Shown here: positions 1 to 10,660 of the stretch, one piece after another
Numbering within the stretch: the first letter of the stretch is position 1
Layout: each line of letters begins with the position of its first letter
Source: Sordariomycetes sp. S80-01Y
Taxonomy: Eukaryota > Ascomycota > Sordariomycetes
Length of the DNA: 64,000 nt
Assembly (NCBI GenBank): GCA_037042185.1
Contig: JAXQJY010000026.1
Span: 1,860,001 to 1,924,000, forward strand
Direction of reading: 5' to 3'
Made by a program: the position numbers and the translations under genes
The notes under the pieces: model-generated
Told to the model about the DNA's origin: nothing
Database searches by the model: none
Seen by the model: only the letters and a program-made list of their open reading frames with translations

Positions 1-1
1 A

Positions 2-3000
2 AGGGTCGACGTGGCTCTAAAACCGGGAGCACAACAAAACGCCAGCAATACGTCCAAGGGTCGAGTTGTCGCCTTAAAGAAGGGCCCCAAGAAGCGAAGA
101 AGAAAGGCTTGCAAGAATGCAAGAGAATTTTGGATGCGTTGGAATGAGGATAATAAGATCCGTGGGATCAAGAGGAAAGCCGCCAAAACAGGTGACAGCG
201 CCGCGATCAAGAGGCAAAAAGAAGAAACCACAGCAGCCCAAGAATCAGCGGCTCCAATACATGCCTTCCAAGCAACTACCAAAGCGCAGCAGACAGCTCA
301 ACTCAGAGCTCACATCCCGAAGGGCGGCGACGTACGCCGGAGAAAGGAACAGTGGAGAGATCATCAGCAAGCATCAAAGAGTTTTGGGTTTGGAAGGTGC
401 GTGGCCGATGGTCAAAATTCTCTCCTCAAGAGCATGAACACTTCTCTGCGGCCTTTTCAACTTCCCGTCGCGGCTTGGATGATACAACGGGAGGTCTGTG
501 GGGACCCAGCCGGAGGCATATTGGCAGATGACATGGGCATCGGCAAAACCCTCACTACCCTTGCTTGTATATCGGAGCATTGGCCTGAACAGAAGGATAT
601 CGAAGAGTATGGTTCGGCTACTCTTGTCGTGGTTCCTAACCGAACCATTGCCGGTCAGTGGCTAAAGGAAGTCCAAAAGCACTGCAAGAAAGAAGTAGCC
701 GATTGGACTGGCATCTACCACAAGACGACCGCTCTTGCCACTTTGAGGTCAATGAGGGTTGTGTGAGTTATATAAAACCACACTCTTTGTGTGATCAACT
801 AACAGAAGCCTAGGATCACTACTTACAATGAGGTGGGGAGTCAGTGGTTACCAAAAGAAACAGTCGCTCAACTCAAAGAAAAGCATCAGGACAATGAGGA
901 CTTCTTCGAACAAGCTTGCGATGCGCTGAAAGAGCATCTCTTTCAGGTCCCGTGGTACAGAGTTGTTTTGGATGAAGCTCATATGATCAAGAATCGAAAC
1001 GGACAAGGTCAGACGTCTCGGACGTTTCGCCTGGTCAGATGCTAATGTGATTCACAGCTTCCATTGCTGCCCGTCAGTTGACAGCAAAATATCGCTGGTG
1101 TCTGAGCGGCACGCCTCTATCCAATACTTCTTTGGGTAAACAGAAACTTCCAACTCCTAGTACGTCAGGCTGATATTTTCAGAACTGTTCCCATATCTCC
1201 GGTTCCTCCAATGCCACTTCTCAGAAGACAAGCGGGAGTTCAACAAGAAATACGTCACAGGGGTATTATATGCCCCAAATAATAACGAATTCCATTGACG
1301 AGATCAGGAAGAAGCAGCAGAGAACTTCGAGGCTTTAGTCTCCTTGATCATGTACAGGCGGTAGATTCCTCTTGAGCCTCGCGCATTGCTACAAGCTGAT
1401 CTGACTCGTGCTTTAGGACCCAAAAGGATGAGTTTTTGCGTCATAAAATTATCGACCTTCCTGACTCATTCTGCGAGGATATTTGCGTCCCTCTCTCCCA
1501 AGAAGAGGAAATTGTTGCACAGTAGGGATCCGTCGAATACTTTAATGTGCAGTTGTTAATTTTCAGATGCGTAATCGAGCACCTAGCTTCACAAGTGGAG
1601 CCCGATGACACAGATGAGCAAGATTTACAAGACAATATTGCCTTTGCGGCCCAGATCGACGCGACGATGCTTCCCGAAGGGGTACCTGGGGTACAAGGCG
1701 AAGACAAAAATGAAGACCACAAGACTGCTCCCTTCGCACATTCAACGAAAATGGCTCTTGTCTCTCATCCATTAAACCTTGAAAGGCTCATCCGAACCCA
1801 GATGTCAATCGAGAGTGTTGGATCTTTGAAACGGAATCTTCAGGAGCAGGGAGGCCAGAAGTCCTTGCTAGATCACCTCCTCGACAGCGTCGATGATTCC
1901 AACAACATCGGGAAATATCGCGCAGGCATCACCATGCTTAGCAATTTCAACGCCAGCGCTATGGGCGGGAAGTTCAAAATGGACGGAATTCTAGAGCTGA
2001 CGCTGAACGACATCCTCCTCAGAGGGGCATCATGTTCCAAATGCGACAGAGATCCGTCCATATATCCAGTCAAGTCTCATGAAGTACTGCAAGCAATATA
2101 ACCCCCGTCAATGCCCGTGCTGACCAAGTACAGTGCGATCATATCTACTGCTATTGCTGCGCGTGCCAGCTGCTGGCAAGGGTAGACCGTGAAAAGGACA
2201 AGGTCAGATATCACTTACTCTTCTGCCTCCTTTCGTGCGCGACTGACGATACTTAGATCACATGTCTAGAGGCAGGGTGTGACGGGTCTGTCTTCGCAGA
2301 AATGCCTGAGATAGTGAACATGAAGACACTGAGCAGTCAAATTGCCGAGATCAAGAAGCAAAAGTCGTTCCATGAAGCTAGCGAAGACAGTATCGGCACC
2401 AAAATCTGCACGAACTATGAGAAGAATGGCTTCTTCGCACTCTCGTGCATAAGTCCAGCACTCGAGATCCCGCCGAGCGCCAAGTTGAGCATGGCCATGG
2501 CGGTTATTCTACAGTGGCAGTCTACACATCCCGAAGATAAGATTCTTGGTACTCTAGCTCATTCAAGCAAAGTATTCTTTTACAAGCTAACTTTTATACC
2601 AGTCTTTACCCAATTTGTCATGACAGGCAAGGTAATGGGCTGGATGCTTCGGCAGGCAGGAATTGAGTTCCTCTATTACTATGGGGAGTGCAACGACGCA
2701 ACCCGTCAAAAGGCTATCGAGAGCTTCAATGAAGACTCTGGCATAAAGGTCATGGTAAGCTTCACTCCTCAAAGTCTTGCACCCACCCAGTCTTTGAATA
2801 TCCGGCTGACTCATCTAAGATGATGGGCCTACGGGCCGGCAATACCGCTCTGAACCTCACGGCGGCGAACCGGGTGATTCTCATCGACCTTTGGTGGAAC
2901 AAAACGGCAGAGTCCCAAGCCTTTGGTCGTGTGAAGAGAATTGGGCAGACGAAGGAAACTTATTTCGTGCGCATTCTTTGCAAAACTGTCGACAATGTCA

Positions 3001-3170
3001 TCGACGAGATGCAAGTCTCGAAGAGCACCAAAATTTCGTACGCTCTCCAGGATGATGGGCACACCCCAGTGGAGGTCGATGAGGATCGCATGACGAAACT
3101 TTTCATGGATCCTGCTCCGGCAAAGAAACCTAAGAAGAAGAAAAAGAAGAATGCGATGATCAATTCTTAG
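2..3170 (+). CDS. SNF2-family DNA-dependent ATPase with inserted RING finger (5' partial)
   Basis: This is the 3' part of a Rad5/Rad16/HLTF-like chromatin or repair ATPase. The frame is open at the window edge, so the true start lies upstream. I infer exons 2-762, 814-1007, 1058-1135, 1183-1262, 1308-1360, 1417-1521, 1567-2083, 2134-2202, 2257-2548, 2603-2754 and 2820-3170; they join in frame to 883 residues. Visible motifs are DDMGIGKT (Walker A), VVLDEAH (motif II), LSGTPLSN (motif III), MYRRTQKDEF, VFTQFV at the start of lobe 2, and TAANRVILIDLWWN with FGRVKRIGQT (motifs V/VI). Between the lobes lies a C3HC4-like RING: CSKC, then CDHIYCYCC, then TCLEAGC. The insertion site is typical of SNF2-RING proteins that act as both translocase and ubiquitin ligase (family knowledge). 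The C-terminus is very Lys-rich, possibly a nuclear signal. Ten introns of about 45-65 nt make this the most fragmented gene here. The exact ortholog (RAD5, RAD16, ULS1 or a fungal expansion) is unresolved. Confidence 0.85.
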
Positions 3171-3465
3171 GAGGACGGTCACGGCGTGTCAATTTCACAC
3201 GGCAAAGGCCACAGCAACCTCCAGATGTTCCGTCGAGAGGAAACGAAGAAGAACTCCGCTGGGAAGTATTTGACGCAAGCTCCTCGGGGTCACAAGTAAG
3301 CTTAAGGCTCGCGTAGTCGCCAAATTCAGATACTGAGGAGGATCAATTTGCTGCATAGGGATGAGGTTGCTGGGCAATTTGGGCACGATCCTTTACCGGA
3401 GGAGCGAGACGCCGAGCATCGAATTCAACATTCCGTTGCGCATGGTGGGAAAAGGAAAACTTTGA

Positions 3466-4290
3466 TCATTTCAACTTAATCGGCTGGATCCTAAAATTGA
3501 CGATGTTAATCCCCATGAGTTCCTCGCTCAAATTCTGACCGTGTACTCTCAAGTAAGTCCTCAGGTCGTCATCCATCACATCTGTGCCACGACCGAGCTC
3601 GAGCTTTCCCTCTAAATCATTCCAAACGAGCGCCTTGCCACGTGGTTCCTCCTCAAGCTCCCACCGCTGGGATACTTTGCCATTGACAGGTGAGTTGTGC
3701 CAAGCTGGTTGCAAAGGGCCAGTGATCAGATAGACGATATCGACCGCGTACAGAGGAAACATTTCGGCGATCTGTCCTGGGTCAACAGTCAGGATTGAGG
3801 CTGGGAAGGCGATTTTTGTAATGTTGTGGAAATCTGAAGACAACGTCTTGCCTACGAGATCTGGCTCGAAAGGTCGATCTTGGGGTTCGATGATAAAGTC
3901 CGCGGAGCAATTTGGTATGTACAGCGCGTCTCGGTCCTTATCGAACCATCGGGAGAAGAGGACGCGCCCGTCACGCGGCCATATCTCGATGACATGATGG
4001 CAAATCCAGGCAGAAGCAACCTGGCGAGCTTCCCTGTTCACAAAGAAGAGCGGAATGTCTAGCTGGACAGGATCGAGCAGGTAGTGATGGAAGTCAAAGT
4101 CGATGTTATTGTCTTGGCCCCACTGGTGAAGATACTCGGGGTCCGATGGCTCGAGGTAACGAGGCTGCCAACATCCTGATCTGTAAGGAAACAGAGCTGG
4201 GGGGTCTTTTGAGGACGCGGGCAGGGCTCGGTCCCAGATCAGACTGCGGATCTCGGGCGGTAGTCGACAGAACTGGGGAAAGCTAGGCAT
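3466..4290 (-). CDS. 2EXR domain protein
   Basis: Intronless 274-residue protein. Its N-terminus (FPQFCRLPPEIRSLIWDRAL) matches the start of the fungal 2EXR family: a short F-x-x-F/L segment followed by LPPEIR-x-x-IW. A second conserved block follows at about residues 70-100 (LDIPLFFVNREARQVA), also typical of the family. The molecular function of 2EXR proteins is not established, and the family is expanded in filamentous ascomycetes. There is no signal peptide or membrane segment, so a cytosolic or nuclear location is likely. The gene is convergent with the SNF2 gene (about 295 bp between stops) and divergent from the dehydrogenase gene. A TATA-like element lies 85-91 bp upstream of the ATG. 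The family call is firm; the role is unknown. Confidence 0.85.
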   Translation of the reverse strand: MPSFPQFCRLPPEIRSLIWDRALPASSKDPPALFPYRSGCWQPRYLEPSDPEYLHQWGQDNNIDFDFHHYLLDPVQLDIPLFFVNREARQVASAWICHHVIEIWPRDGRVLFSRWFDKDRDALYIPNCSADFIIEPQDRPFEPDLVGKTLSSDFHNITKIAFPASILTVDPGQIAEMFPLYAVDIVYLITGPLQPAWHNSPVNGKVSQRWELEEEPRGKALVWNDLEGKLELGRGTDVMDDDLRTYLRVHGQNLSEELMGINIVNFRIQPIKLK

Positions 4291-4784
4291 GACAGGGCTA
4301 GTGAGACTGGCGGGGATGACAAGAACTATTGGAGCGTAGCCAGCAACGACAGAATTTGGGCAGAAGCTAAAGCCTTATATAATGAGTTTAAGGGACCTGT
4401 TATTCTCATTGTCGAGGCGACAACTGTTTAATGGTGCCTCGAGAGTGATTCAAAGACAACAGCCTGACGGAACAAAGGGGCACAAGGGAAAAGGGGACTT
4501 CTGAGGTGCTCGGACGCTGCCGTGACCGAAGCGGGAAGGCGGCCCCACAGTCCCTGCGTCAGCCAATTGACGGAGAAGTTGCGTCTTGGCCAAATTCTTG
4601 ACCGACATCAGTACCGGTAGCAGCTAATTACGCGACCTGTCTTCTTCTACACCTTCATTCAAGACTCGCTAAGCACCCTCCAAGACATCCTTCGTCGACA
4701 CCCTGTCGCTTGTCTCAGATGAGCTGCCGCGGCGCATAGACAAGACATCGCCGAGCCCACGAGCTCGCGCGCAATCCGCCGACC
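4291..4784. other. Divergent intergenic region, 2EXR gene / SDR gene
   Basis: About 490 bp shared as upstream sequence by two divergently transcribed genes. Apart from the TATA-like element near the 2EXR gene, I see pyrimidine-rich sequence just before the dehydrogenase start and no supportable gene. Confidence 0.6.
4375..4381 (-). promoter_or_regulatory. Candidate TATA box of the 2EXR gene
   Basis: Read on the minus strand the bases are TATATAA followed by GG. They sit 85-91 bp upstream of the 2EXR start codon, a plausible distance for a filamentous fungal TATA element with a short 5' leader. No transcript start is known, so the call rests on sequence and position only. Confidence 0.4.
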
Positions 4785-6110
4785 ATGCCCGTCCCCTTCC
4801 TCCTCCACGTCGCCCAGAACGGGCTTCCCGAGAACATCGCCAACAACTTCTGGACAGCCGTCTACTCGATAGCCACGGTCGCCTTCCTGGTTCTCCTCAA
4901 GAAGTTCACCGCCGGCCGAACAAATACCTCGACTCGCGCCCTCCATGGCAAGGTCGTGATGCTTACGGGTGGAACGACGGGGATAGGCGCGAGGGTAGCC
5001 AACGACCTGGCATCACGCGGTGCGCAGCTGGTGTTGCTGACGCATGTTCCCCCGTCGGATCCCTTCCTGGCGGAGTACATACAAGATTTGAGGGATACGC
5101 ATGACAACCAGCTCATTTACGCGGAGCAGGTGGATTTATCGAGTCTGCACAGCATCCGCAAGTTTGCCACGAGATGGATCGACAACGCCCCTCCGAGGAG
5201 ACTAGACATGATTATTCTCTGCGCTGCTACGTTGACGCCGCCTGGCCATGAGCGAAAGGTCACCGAGGAAGGCATCGAGGAGACCTGGCAGGTCAACTTC
5301 TTGGCCAACTTCCACCTGCTCAGCATTCTCAGTCCAGCCCTGCGCGCACAGCCGATTGACCGTGATGTCAGAGTCATCATTACAACCTGCTCTTCGTACA
5401 TTCGTGCGCCCCCTCTGAGCGAGGCGATCGAGGATAAAAGCTGGTCACCCACGACGGCCTACGCGCGAAGCAAGCTCGCCCTCACCACGTTCGGCCATGC
5501 CTACCAGAAGCACCTCGATGCCTACAAGCGTCCGGACGGAGGGATGATGAACTCGCGGGTCATCTTCGCCGATCCAGGCCTTTGCCGAACAGCCGGGATG
5601 CGACGCTGGCTCACCAAGGGGTCCCTATGGAATCTGGCGATCTACGTTCTCGGCTACGGCCTTCCCTGGATTCTGCTGAAGTCTCCAGAACAGGGTGCGC
5701 AGTCAATTCTCTACGCCGCGCAGGAGGCCAGTCTTGGTCGGGGCGCCGGTGGCAGGCTCATCAAGGAATGTCGCGAAAGAAACTTCGCGCGCTCCGACGT
5801 AACAGACGAGGAGGTGGCCAAGAAGCTCTGGGAGGAAAGTGACGCCCTCATTGAGAGGACCGAGAAGATTGCGGCTAAGAAACGCGCTGCCGCCAAGAAG
5901 GCCGACGACGAGAAGCCTGCCAAGAAGGAAAAGGACGCCGATGCTGAGAGTATCACCTCCATCAAGAAGAGCAGATCCAAGGACAAGGACAAATCCAAGA
6001 AGGACAAGGATAAGAAGGAGAAGCGAGAGAAGAAGGACAAGGAACGCTCAAGTGGCTCCGACAAGGAGAAGAGTAAATCGAAACGGAAGAGCAAGAGACT
6101 TGAATCATAG
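4785..6110 (+). CDS. Short-chain dehydrogenase/reductase, membrane-anchored, with Lys-rich tail
   Basis: Intronless 441-residue protein. Residues about 22-38 form a hydrophobic segment that could anchor it to the ER or lipid droplets. The Rossmann motif TGGTTGIG is at 61-68, the catalytic Ser is probably in TCSSY at 201-205, and the Tyr/Lys pair is YARSK at 226-230, so the SDR core looks catalytically complete. It resembles retinol-dehydrogenase-like or WWOX-like SDRs, which reduce or oxidise lipophilic alcohols and ketones with NAD(P)(H); the substrate cannot be read from sequence. From about residue 362 to the end there is an unusual highly charged tail of KDKDK/KKDKDKKEK-type repeats, absent from the core SDR family. 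The start is the first in-frame ATG (context ACCATG) and lies just before the hydrophobic segment. Confidence 0.85.
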   Translation: MPVPFLLHVAQNGLPENIANNFWTAVYSIATVAFLVLLKKFTAGRTNTSTRALHGKVVMLTGGTTGIGARVANDLASRGAQLVLLTHVPPSDPFLAEYIQDLRDTHDNQLIYAEQVDLSSLHSIRKFATRWIDNAPPRRLDMIILCAATLTPPGHERKVTEEGIEETWQVNFLANFHLLSILSPALRAQPIDRDVRVIITTCSSYIRAPPLSEAIEDKSWSPTTAYARSKLALTTFGHAYQKHLDAYKRPDGGMMNSRVIFADPGLCRTAGMRRWLTKGSLWNLAIYVLGYGLPWILLKSPEQGAQSILYAAQEASLGRGAGGRLIKECRERNFARSDVTDEEVAKKLWEESDALIERTEKIAAKKRAAAKKADDEKPAKKEKDADAESITSIKKSRSKDKDKSKKDKDKKEKREKKDKERSSGSDKEKSKSKRKSKRLES

Positions 6111-7022
6111 CGTTTCATCATTCTTGTAATTGGAAATACAGTACATAGCAGGCATTGCCCTTCATACAGATACCACTGCTGAACAGATCCGGCAATTTCA
6201 TTGGTTTCGCCACTAGGTTGATGTGAGACTCCGCGTGTTGAGCACGAGGCTTCGGAACCGAGGCACGGAGCCGTTGCGCTGTGGGGCTTAGTCATTCAGC
6301 GCCCTCGCGAAGAAGACCGAGGCCGGCAGCGGTTATGAGATCACTGACCCCAACCATATGACTTATCGGTGAGGTCGTCCTTGGACCTTTAATGAAATGA
6401 AGGAATGAAACAAACACCATCAACAACGGCCACCATCGCAATGAGCCCAGCAACAGCCTCGGCTCCGCCCACGGCCTGGCAGAGCTCACCCGCGCAGCTC
6501 AGCTACAACCCTTCAACACAACACCCCGTGTTCTTCACGACGAGGCTGAGAAGGTCGCCGGTAGTACAAGGCGCTGCGGGGAGCCCGGTGGCTTTCGGTT
6601 ATCAGTACCAAGAAAATCAAAAGATTCGCGCAGGGCGGTTATGATTTGGTGAGGCTTTGCGCTCAGCCAACTCAGCATTATCATGGTCGGTTGATGTTCC
6701 TGATCTCGACCCCGGCTACATAGCTGATGATAAGCCCAGCAGCTAAAGGGAGCGTGGTCAATGGAGGAACAGCATCTTGTGAGAACAGAGGATAGCCGGC
6801 GTTCGGGGTCTGAGTTAAACTGGCATATTCAGGAAGCACGGGAAGCAAAGTGCGATTGTTGGTATAGAACTTGCAAAGACACCCAATATCGAAACTCCTA
6901 GCGCCTGCCTAAGCTCGCTCGAAATCCAGCGAGCGTCACCGAGTGATGTACAGGCCACAAGCATCCCAAGCCTCCGCGAGGGTCCCGGGAAACATTCTCC
7001 CCCTACATCAGCACGGACTCAG
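6111..7022. other. Intergenic region between convergent SDR and VAMP7-like genes
   Basis: About 910 bp between two convergent stop codons. It contains one 79-codon ORF (6405-6644, +) whose Thr/Pro/Ser-rich product I do not recognise and do not call as a gene. The rest shows no coding signal that I can support and presumably holds 3' UTRs. Confidence 0.5.
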
Positions 7023-7794
7023 CTAGTTCTTGACTCCGATGACGATAGCCAGAATTATCAGGAACGCCACCATTCCGAGCAACGCCATGAGCTTGACGTT
7101 CTTCCACCACATCTGCCTCTTCAACCCTCGGCTCCTCATGCGGAAGTCCCTAGCACTGCCGCCGAGCTGATCTGTCTTGTCGACAAGAAGATCCAACCGC
7201 TCGCCCCGCTCGAGCAAGCTCTCAATGTTTCGTGTCATGATCCCCCTCACGTCATCAATCTCCCTCTTGGCGTTGCCGATTGCGTCGCTCTGCCCACCGC
7301 TCGTGCTTCCGTACTCAATCATCAGGTTCTTCAGCTCTCCGTTGAAGCTTCCAGCGCCGTAGTTTGGCATCTCCGTAAAGTCAGAGCTCGTGGGAAACTG
7401 CTGGAAGAAGCGCTTCCGAATCTCGAACAGGTAGCCGAACGGCACGCGAGGACCGAGCGAGGCATCGGCAACGACGAGGAAAGTAAGTCCACCAGCCCCA
7501 GGCTGACCCGGATGCTCAGTAGGTGCTTCGGAGATGTAGTGGATCTGGTGTTGGCCGTGGGTGTAAGTGAGCTTCTGTGGCGAGGAGTGCTCGATCTTGG
7601 GAAGGATCAGGGAAGCGAGGGACGAGGTTTGCGACGAGGCGGAGGTGGTGCATTCGGAGAGAATAGTCGTTTCATGGGCGATGCAAGAGCTTCTCATTGT
7701 TAGCTATATCAGTCTCAGACGGTTTGTCGCCAGTGCGACGACATGGAAGGCCATACTAGAGCAGCGGAGTCTGGGGTTGGGAGGAAGACGCCAT
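7023..7794 (-). CDS. VAMP7-type longin R-SNARE
   Basis: Two exons, 7794-7757 and 7689-7023, separated by a 67 nt intron with a GCTAAC branch site, encode 234 residues starting MASSSQPQTPLLYSCIAH. The short first exon is needed: without it the longin fold lacks its first strand, while splicing restores LLYSCIAHETTIL. Domains are an N-terminal longin domain (about 8-120), a SNARE coiled coil (about 135-195) with the zero-layer Arg in LLERGERLD, and a C-terminal anchor (about 210-230, LMALLGMVAFLIILAIVIGV). VAMP7-type R-SNAREs drive fusion at endosomes, vacuoles and the plasma membrane; in filamentous fungi the group includes Nyv1/Vamp7-like proteins. YKT6 is ruled out by the membrane anchor, and the longin domain separates it from short synaptobrevins. 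Confidence 0.88.
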
Positions 7795-8245
7795 GATGGC
7801 TGATGTTGGAGGCGAAGTTCACCTCAGATCGGTTCGTGTTTATTCGGTTCGCAAAGTCGGCCGATGGGGCGAGAGACTGAGAAATGAAGGACAGGGTCGT
7901 GATGGCTCAGGTATCGATGTTGAAGGTGTTGGTTGGATTGCGACCCGTCGAGACAGGCAGCATCGTCATGATTCTGGTAAGCTGTGGCGCATGTCGTCAG
8001 TGGCGCACATGGCTGTGGCTGGCGGAGAATGGTAAGCCCGGCAACTTGGGGGGCTGTCTGTCCATGACTGCCTTATTACTGCAGGGGAACAGGGGTCCAC
8101 TAAAAAGTTGCATCGATGAACTTCATCGCGTCTCATGTCGACATATCTTTTCAACGCGTCCGTCAATATATCTCACACGTACTTACGCGGCTGTACATAT
8201 TCGCGGCTTAGACGACATGCCAGGACGCTGGTTTCGGCGACGGCC
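7795..8245. other. Divergent intergenic region, VAMP7-like / SUV3
   Basis: About 450 bp between divergent start codons, so both promoters should lie here. The SUV3 frame stays open upstream to 8135, but those residues lack helicase-family features and I treat them as untranslated. I could not identify a specific regulatory site. Confidence 0.5.
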
Positions 8246-10660
8246 ATGAACTTCCTGAAGCCTGCTGTCAGGACGAGAGTCCCTCTCACCCATCGATCAC
8301 TCTCAACGACGGCAACACGATGTCTGCAGCTCAGCCAGCCATGTCTGCGCAGCCGCTCAAAGGATCAAAAGGACAAGCACCCCAAGCATGGATCTCGCAT
8401 GGACATGAGACTGAAGGACAAGGACAGAGGAGATTCCGTCAGCCATGGACACGACCCCAGGATACGGCTGCGTCGAGAGCTGAACAAGAAGTATGCCAGT
8501 CGACATGATCAGTTCCGGCGAGCGGTGCTGGCTCGCTTCCACACTGTTCTGGATGAATTTGACCGAGCCGGGCAGGACTCGATTGGTATGAGCCGTCATG
8601 AGCTCAACCGACAGGCCAATCAATTTATGAATGCACTGGAGGAGGCTTTCAACCTGGCAGACCAGCATATCACGAGGCGAGATAAAAATCCTCTCTTCTG
8701 GAATATTCGCGAGGCTTTTGTCAAGCACGAAGCCAAGGGTATCACGAACGAAGTCCGATACGCCTTCCAATCGTTCATGGTCCGCCATCGATTCTCGAAA
8801 ACTCTGGAGGACAACCAGAAGAAGCTTCTCGACTTGCGGTTCCCCCAAGAGTGGTTCCCTGCGACCCGCGAGATGCAGCGCACAGTCCATGTTCACGTTG
8901 GGCCAACGAACTCGGGTAAAACGTACAACGCGCTCAAGGCGCTCGAGAACTCAAAATCCGGTGTGTACGCTGGACCCTTGCGGCTTCTAGCCACCGAGGT
9001 CTATCAACGCTTGACAGCAAAGGGTATACCTTGCGGGCTGCTCACGGGTGAAGAGATCAGGATTCCAGAGGATACCGACCAGTACTTTCAAAGTTGCACG
9101 GTTGAGATGGTTCCCCTCAACACCGTCTTTGACGTGGCCGTCATTGATGAGATTCAAATGTTGGCGGACGCTGATCGGGGCAACGCGTGGAGCTCTGCCC
9201 TGCTCGGTGTGCAGGCGAAGGAGGTGCACGTCTGCGGCGAGGAGAGAGCTGTTGACATCGTCAAGTCCATGTGTGCGAGCACGGGCGACAAGTGTGTTGT
9301 GCATCGGTACGAGCGACTCAGCCCTTTGGAGACTAGCGACGTGGCCTTGGATGGCAACTTTGCCAACCTGCAGAAGGGCGACTGTGTTGTTGCTTTCAGT
9401 CGCATGTCCCTCCACGCGCTAAAGCGCAACATCGAAAAGTTTACCGGCAAACGCTGCGCCATTGTCTACGGCGCCCTTCCGCCCGAGGTACGCGTGCAGC
9501 AAGCCGCGCTGTTCAACGACCCAAACAACGACTTCGACTTCATCGTGGCCAGTGACGCCATCGGTATGGGTCTGAACCTCGAGATCCGCCGGGTGATCAT
9601 GGAGTCTTGCGCCAAGTTTGACGGCTCGCAGAACCGTCCCCTCACCTTCCCTGAGATCAAGCAAATTGGTGGTCGCGCTGGACGCTATAGGTCTGCGACC
9701 AACCCGGACGGCACGACGGTTGAAACGAAAGGCAACGGCATCGTCACAACCATGGATTCTGCGGATTTATCCAGCGTCAAGGAGGCATTCACCAGGCCGG
9801 TGGAAAACATCCAATACGCCTACATCTCCGCGCCAAATGGCATTATCGAGCGCTTTGCGTCATACTATCCCCCCACTACGCCGCTGTCTTTCATCCTCAT
9901 GCGTATCAAGGCTGCCGCCGTCATCGGCGAGAAGTACCGGATGTCGATGGACCCCTCGGTGCTTCAGGTTGCCGACATCATCCAGGATATTCCGCTGTCC
10001 ATCCACGATAGGCTGGTCCTCTGCCATGTACCGATTCGCGTCTCCTCGACCGTTGGTGTCAAGGTCCTCCGCGCCCTGGCCAAGATCATCGCCGAGAGCG
10101 GAACGGGTGATCTACTCTCTATCCAGGAGATTCCATTGGAGTATCTCGAGACGGACATGTCTGACGTCAAGAACAAAGCCCAAACATTCCTTAACCAGAT
10201 GGAGGACGTTCACGTTGCGCTGAACATGTACGTCTGGCTATCCTACCGCTATGCGGGCATGTTCCGCAACCAAGCTCTGGCTTTCCACATTCGAGGTCTC
10301 GTGGAGCAGCGCATCATGCAGTTGCTTGAGCGTCTAGACTTCACGGAGCATGACCTCCAGTCCAGGCGTGAAGCCATCCGAAGACGGGCTGCGAAGAGGA
10401 AGATCAACCTGGACGCACTGGGTGATGTGCAGGATCAAGAGGAACATAAAGAGGTTCCACTCGACAACGGTCCAGAAGAGACGGGGGAGCCAGGTGCCAG
10501 GGATGACACTGAACCAGTCAGCGTTGGTGCGCACCTTGATTCCAACGTTGGAGGAGTCAACACGGAGCCTGCGAGCGCCGGAAGTGGCGATGAGCCAGAG
10601 TCCACTCACGATCCGATCCAACCCGAGCTGCCCCGGAAGGCCGCAGAATCGCAGGCGTAA
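8246..10660 (+). CDS. SUV3: Mitochondrial ATP-dependent RNA helicase SUV3
   Basis: Intronless 804-residue protein from the ATG at 8246 (context GCCATGA). The N-terminus, MNFLKPAVRTRVPLTHRSLS, is rich in Arg, Ser and Leu and lacks acidic residues, as expected of a mitochondrial presequence. Helicase motifs are GPTNSGKT (I, about residues 219-226), YAGPLRLLA (Ia), VIDEIQM (II), VASDAIGMGLNL (V) and QIGGRAGRY (VI), the SUV3 signature set. SUV3 works with an exoribonuclease as the mitochondrial degradosome to remove intron and aberrant RNAs (family knowledge). The final 80 or so residues are acidic and disordered and probably not part of the conserved fold. An upstream in-frame ATG at 8135 would add 37 residues and disrupt the presequence, so I prefer 8246. 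Confidence 0.93.
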   Translation: MNFLKPAVRTRVPLTHRSLSTTATRCLQLSQPCLRSRSKDQKDKHPKHGSRMDMRLKDKDRGDSVSHGHDPRIRLRRELNKKYASRHDQFRRAVLARFHTVLDEFDRAGQDSIGMSRHELNRQANQFMNALEEAFNLADQHITRRDKNPLFWNIREAFVKHEAKGITNEVRYAFQSFMVRHRFSKTLEDNQKKLLDLRFPQEWFPATREMQRTVHVHVGPTNSGKTYNALKALENSKSGVYAGPLRLLATEVYQRLTAKGIPCGLLTGEEIRIPEDTDQYFQSCTVEMVPLNTVFDVAVIDEIQMLADADRGNAWSSALLGVQAKEVHVCGEERAVDIVKSMCASTGDKCVVHRYERLSPLETSDVALDGNFANLQKGDCVVAFSRMSLHALKRNIEKFTGKRCAIVYGALPPEVRVQQAALFNDPNNDFDFIVASDAIGMGLNLEIRRVIMESCAKFDGSQNRPLTFPEIKQIGGRAGRYRSATNPDGTTVETKGNGIVTTMDSADLSSVKEAFTRPVENIQYAYISAPNGIIERFASYYPPTTPLSFILMRIKAAAVIGEKYRMSMDPSVLQVADIIQDIPLSIHDRLVLCHVPIRVSSTVGVKVLRALAKIIAESGTGDLLSIQEIPLEYLETDMSDVKNKAQTFLNQMEDVHVALNMYVWLSYRYAGMFRNQALAFHIRGLVEQRIMQLLERLDFTEHDLQSRREAIRRRAAKRKINLDALGDVQDQEEHKEVPLDNGPEETGEPGARDDTEPVSVGAHLDSNVGGVNTEPASAGSGDEPESTHDPIQPELPRKAAESQA

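Noticed and set aside
6405-6644. 79-codon plus-strand ORF between the SDR and VAMP7-like genes
   Set aside because: Low-complexity Thr/Pro/Ser start, no homology known to me, and it lies where two convergent 3' UTRs are expected.
8135-8245. Upstream in-frame ATG of SUV3
   Set aside because: It would put 37 residues before a good mitochondrial presequence; the downstream ATG has a better context.
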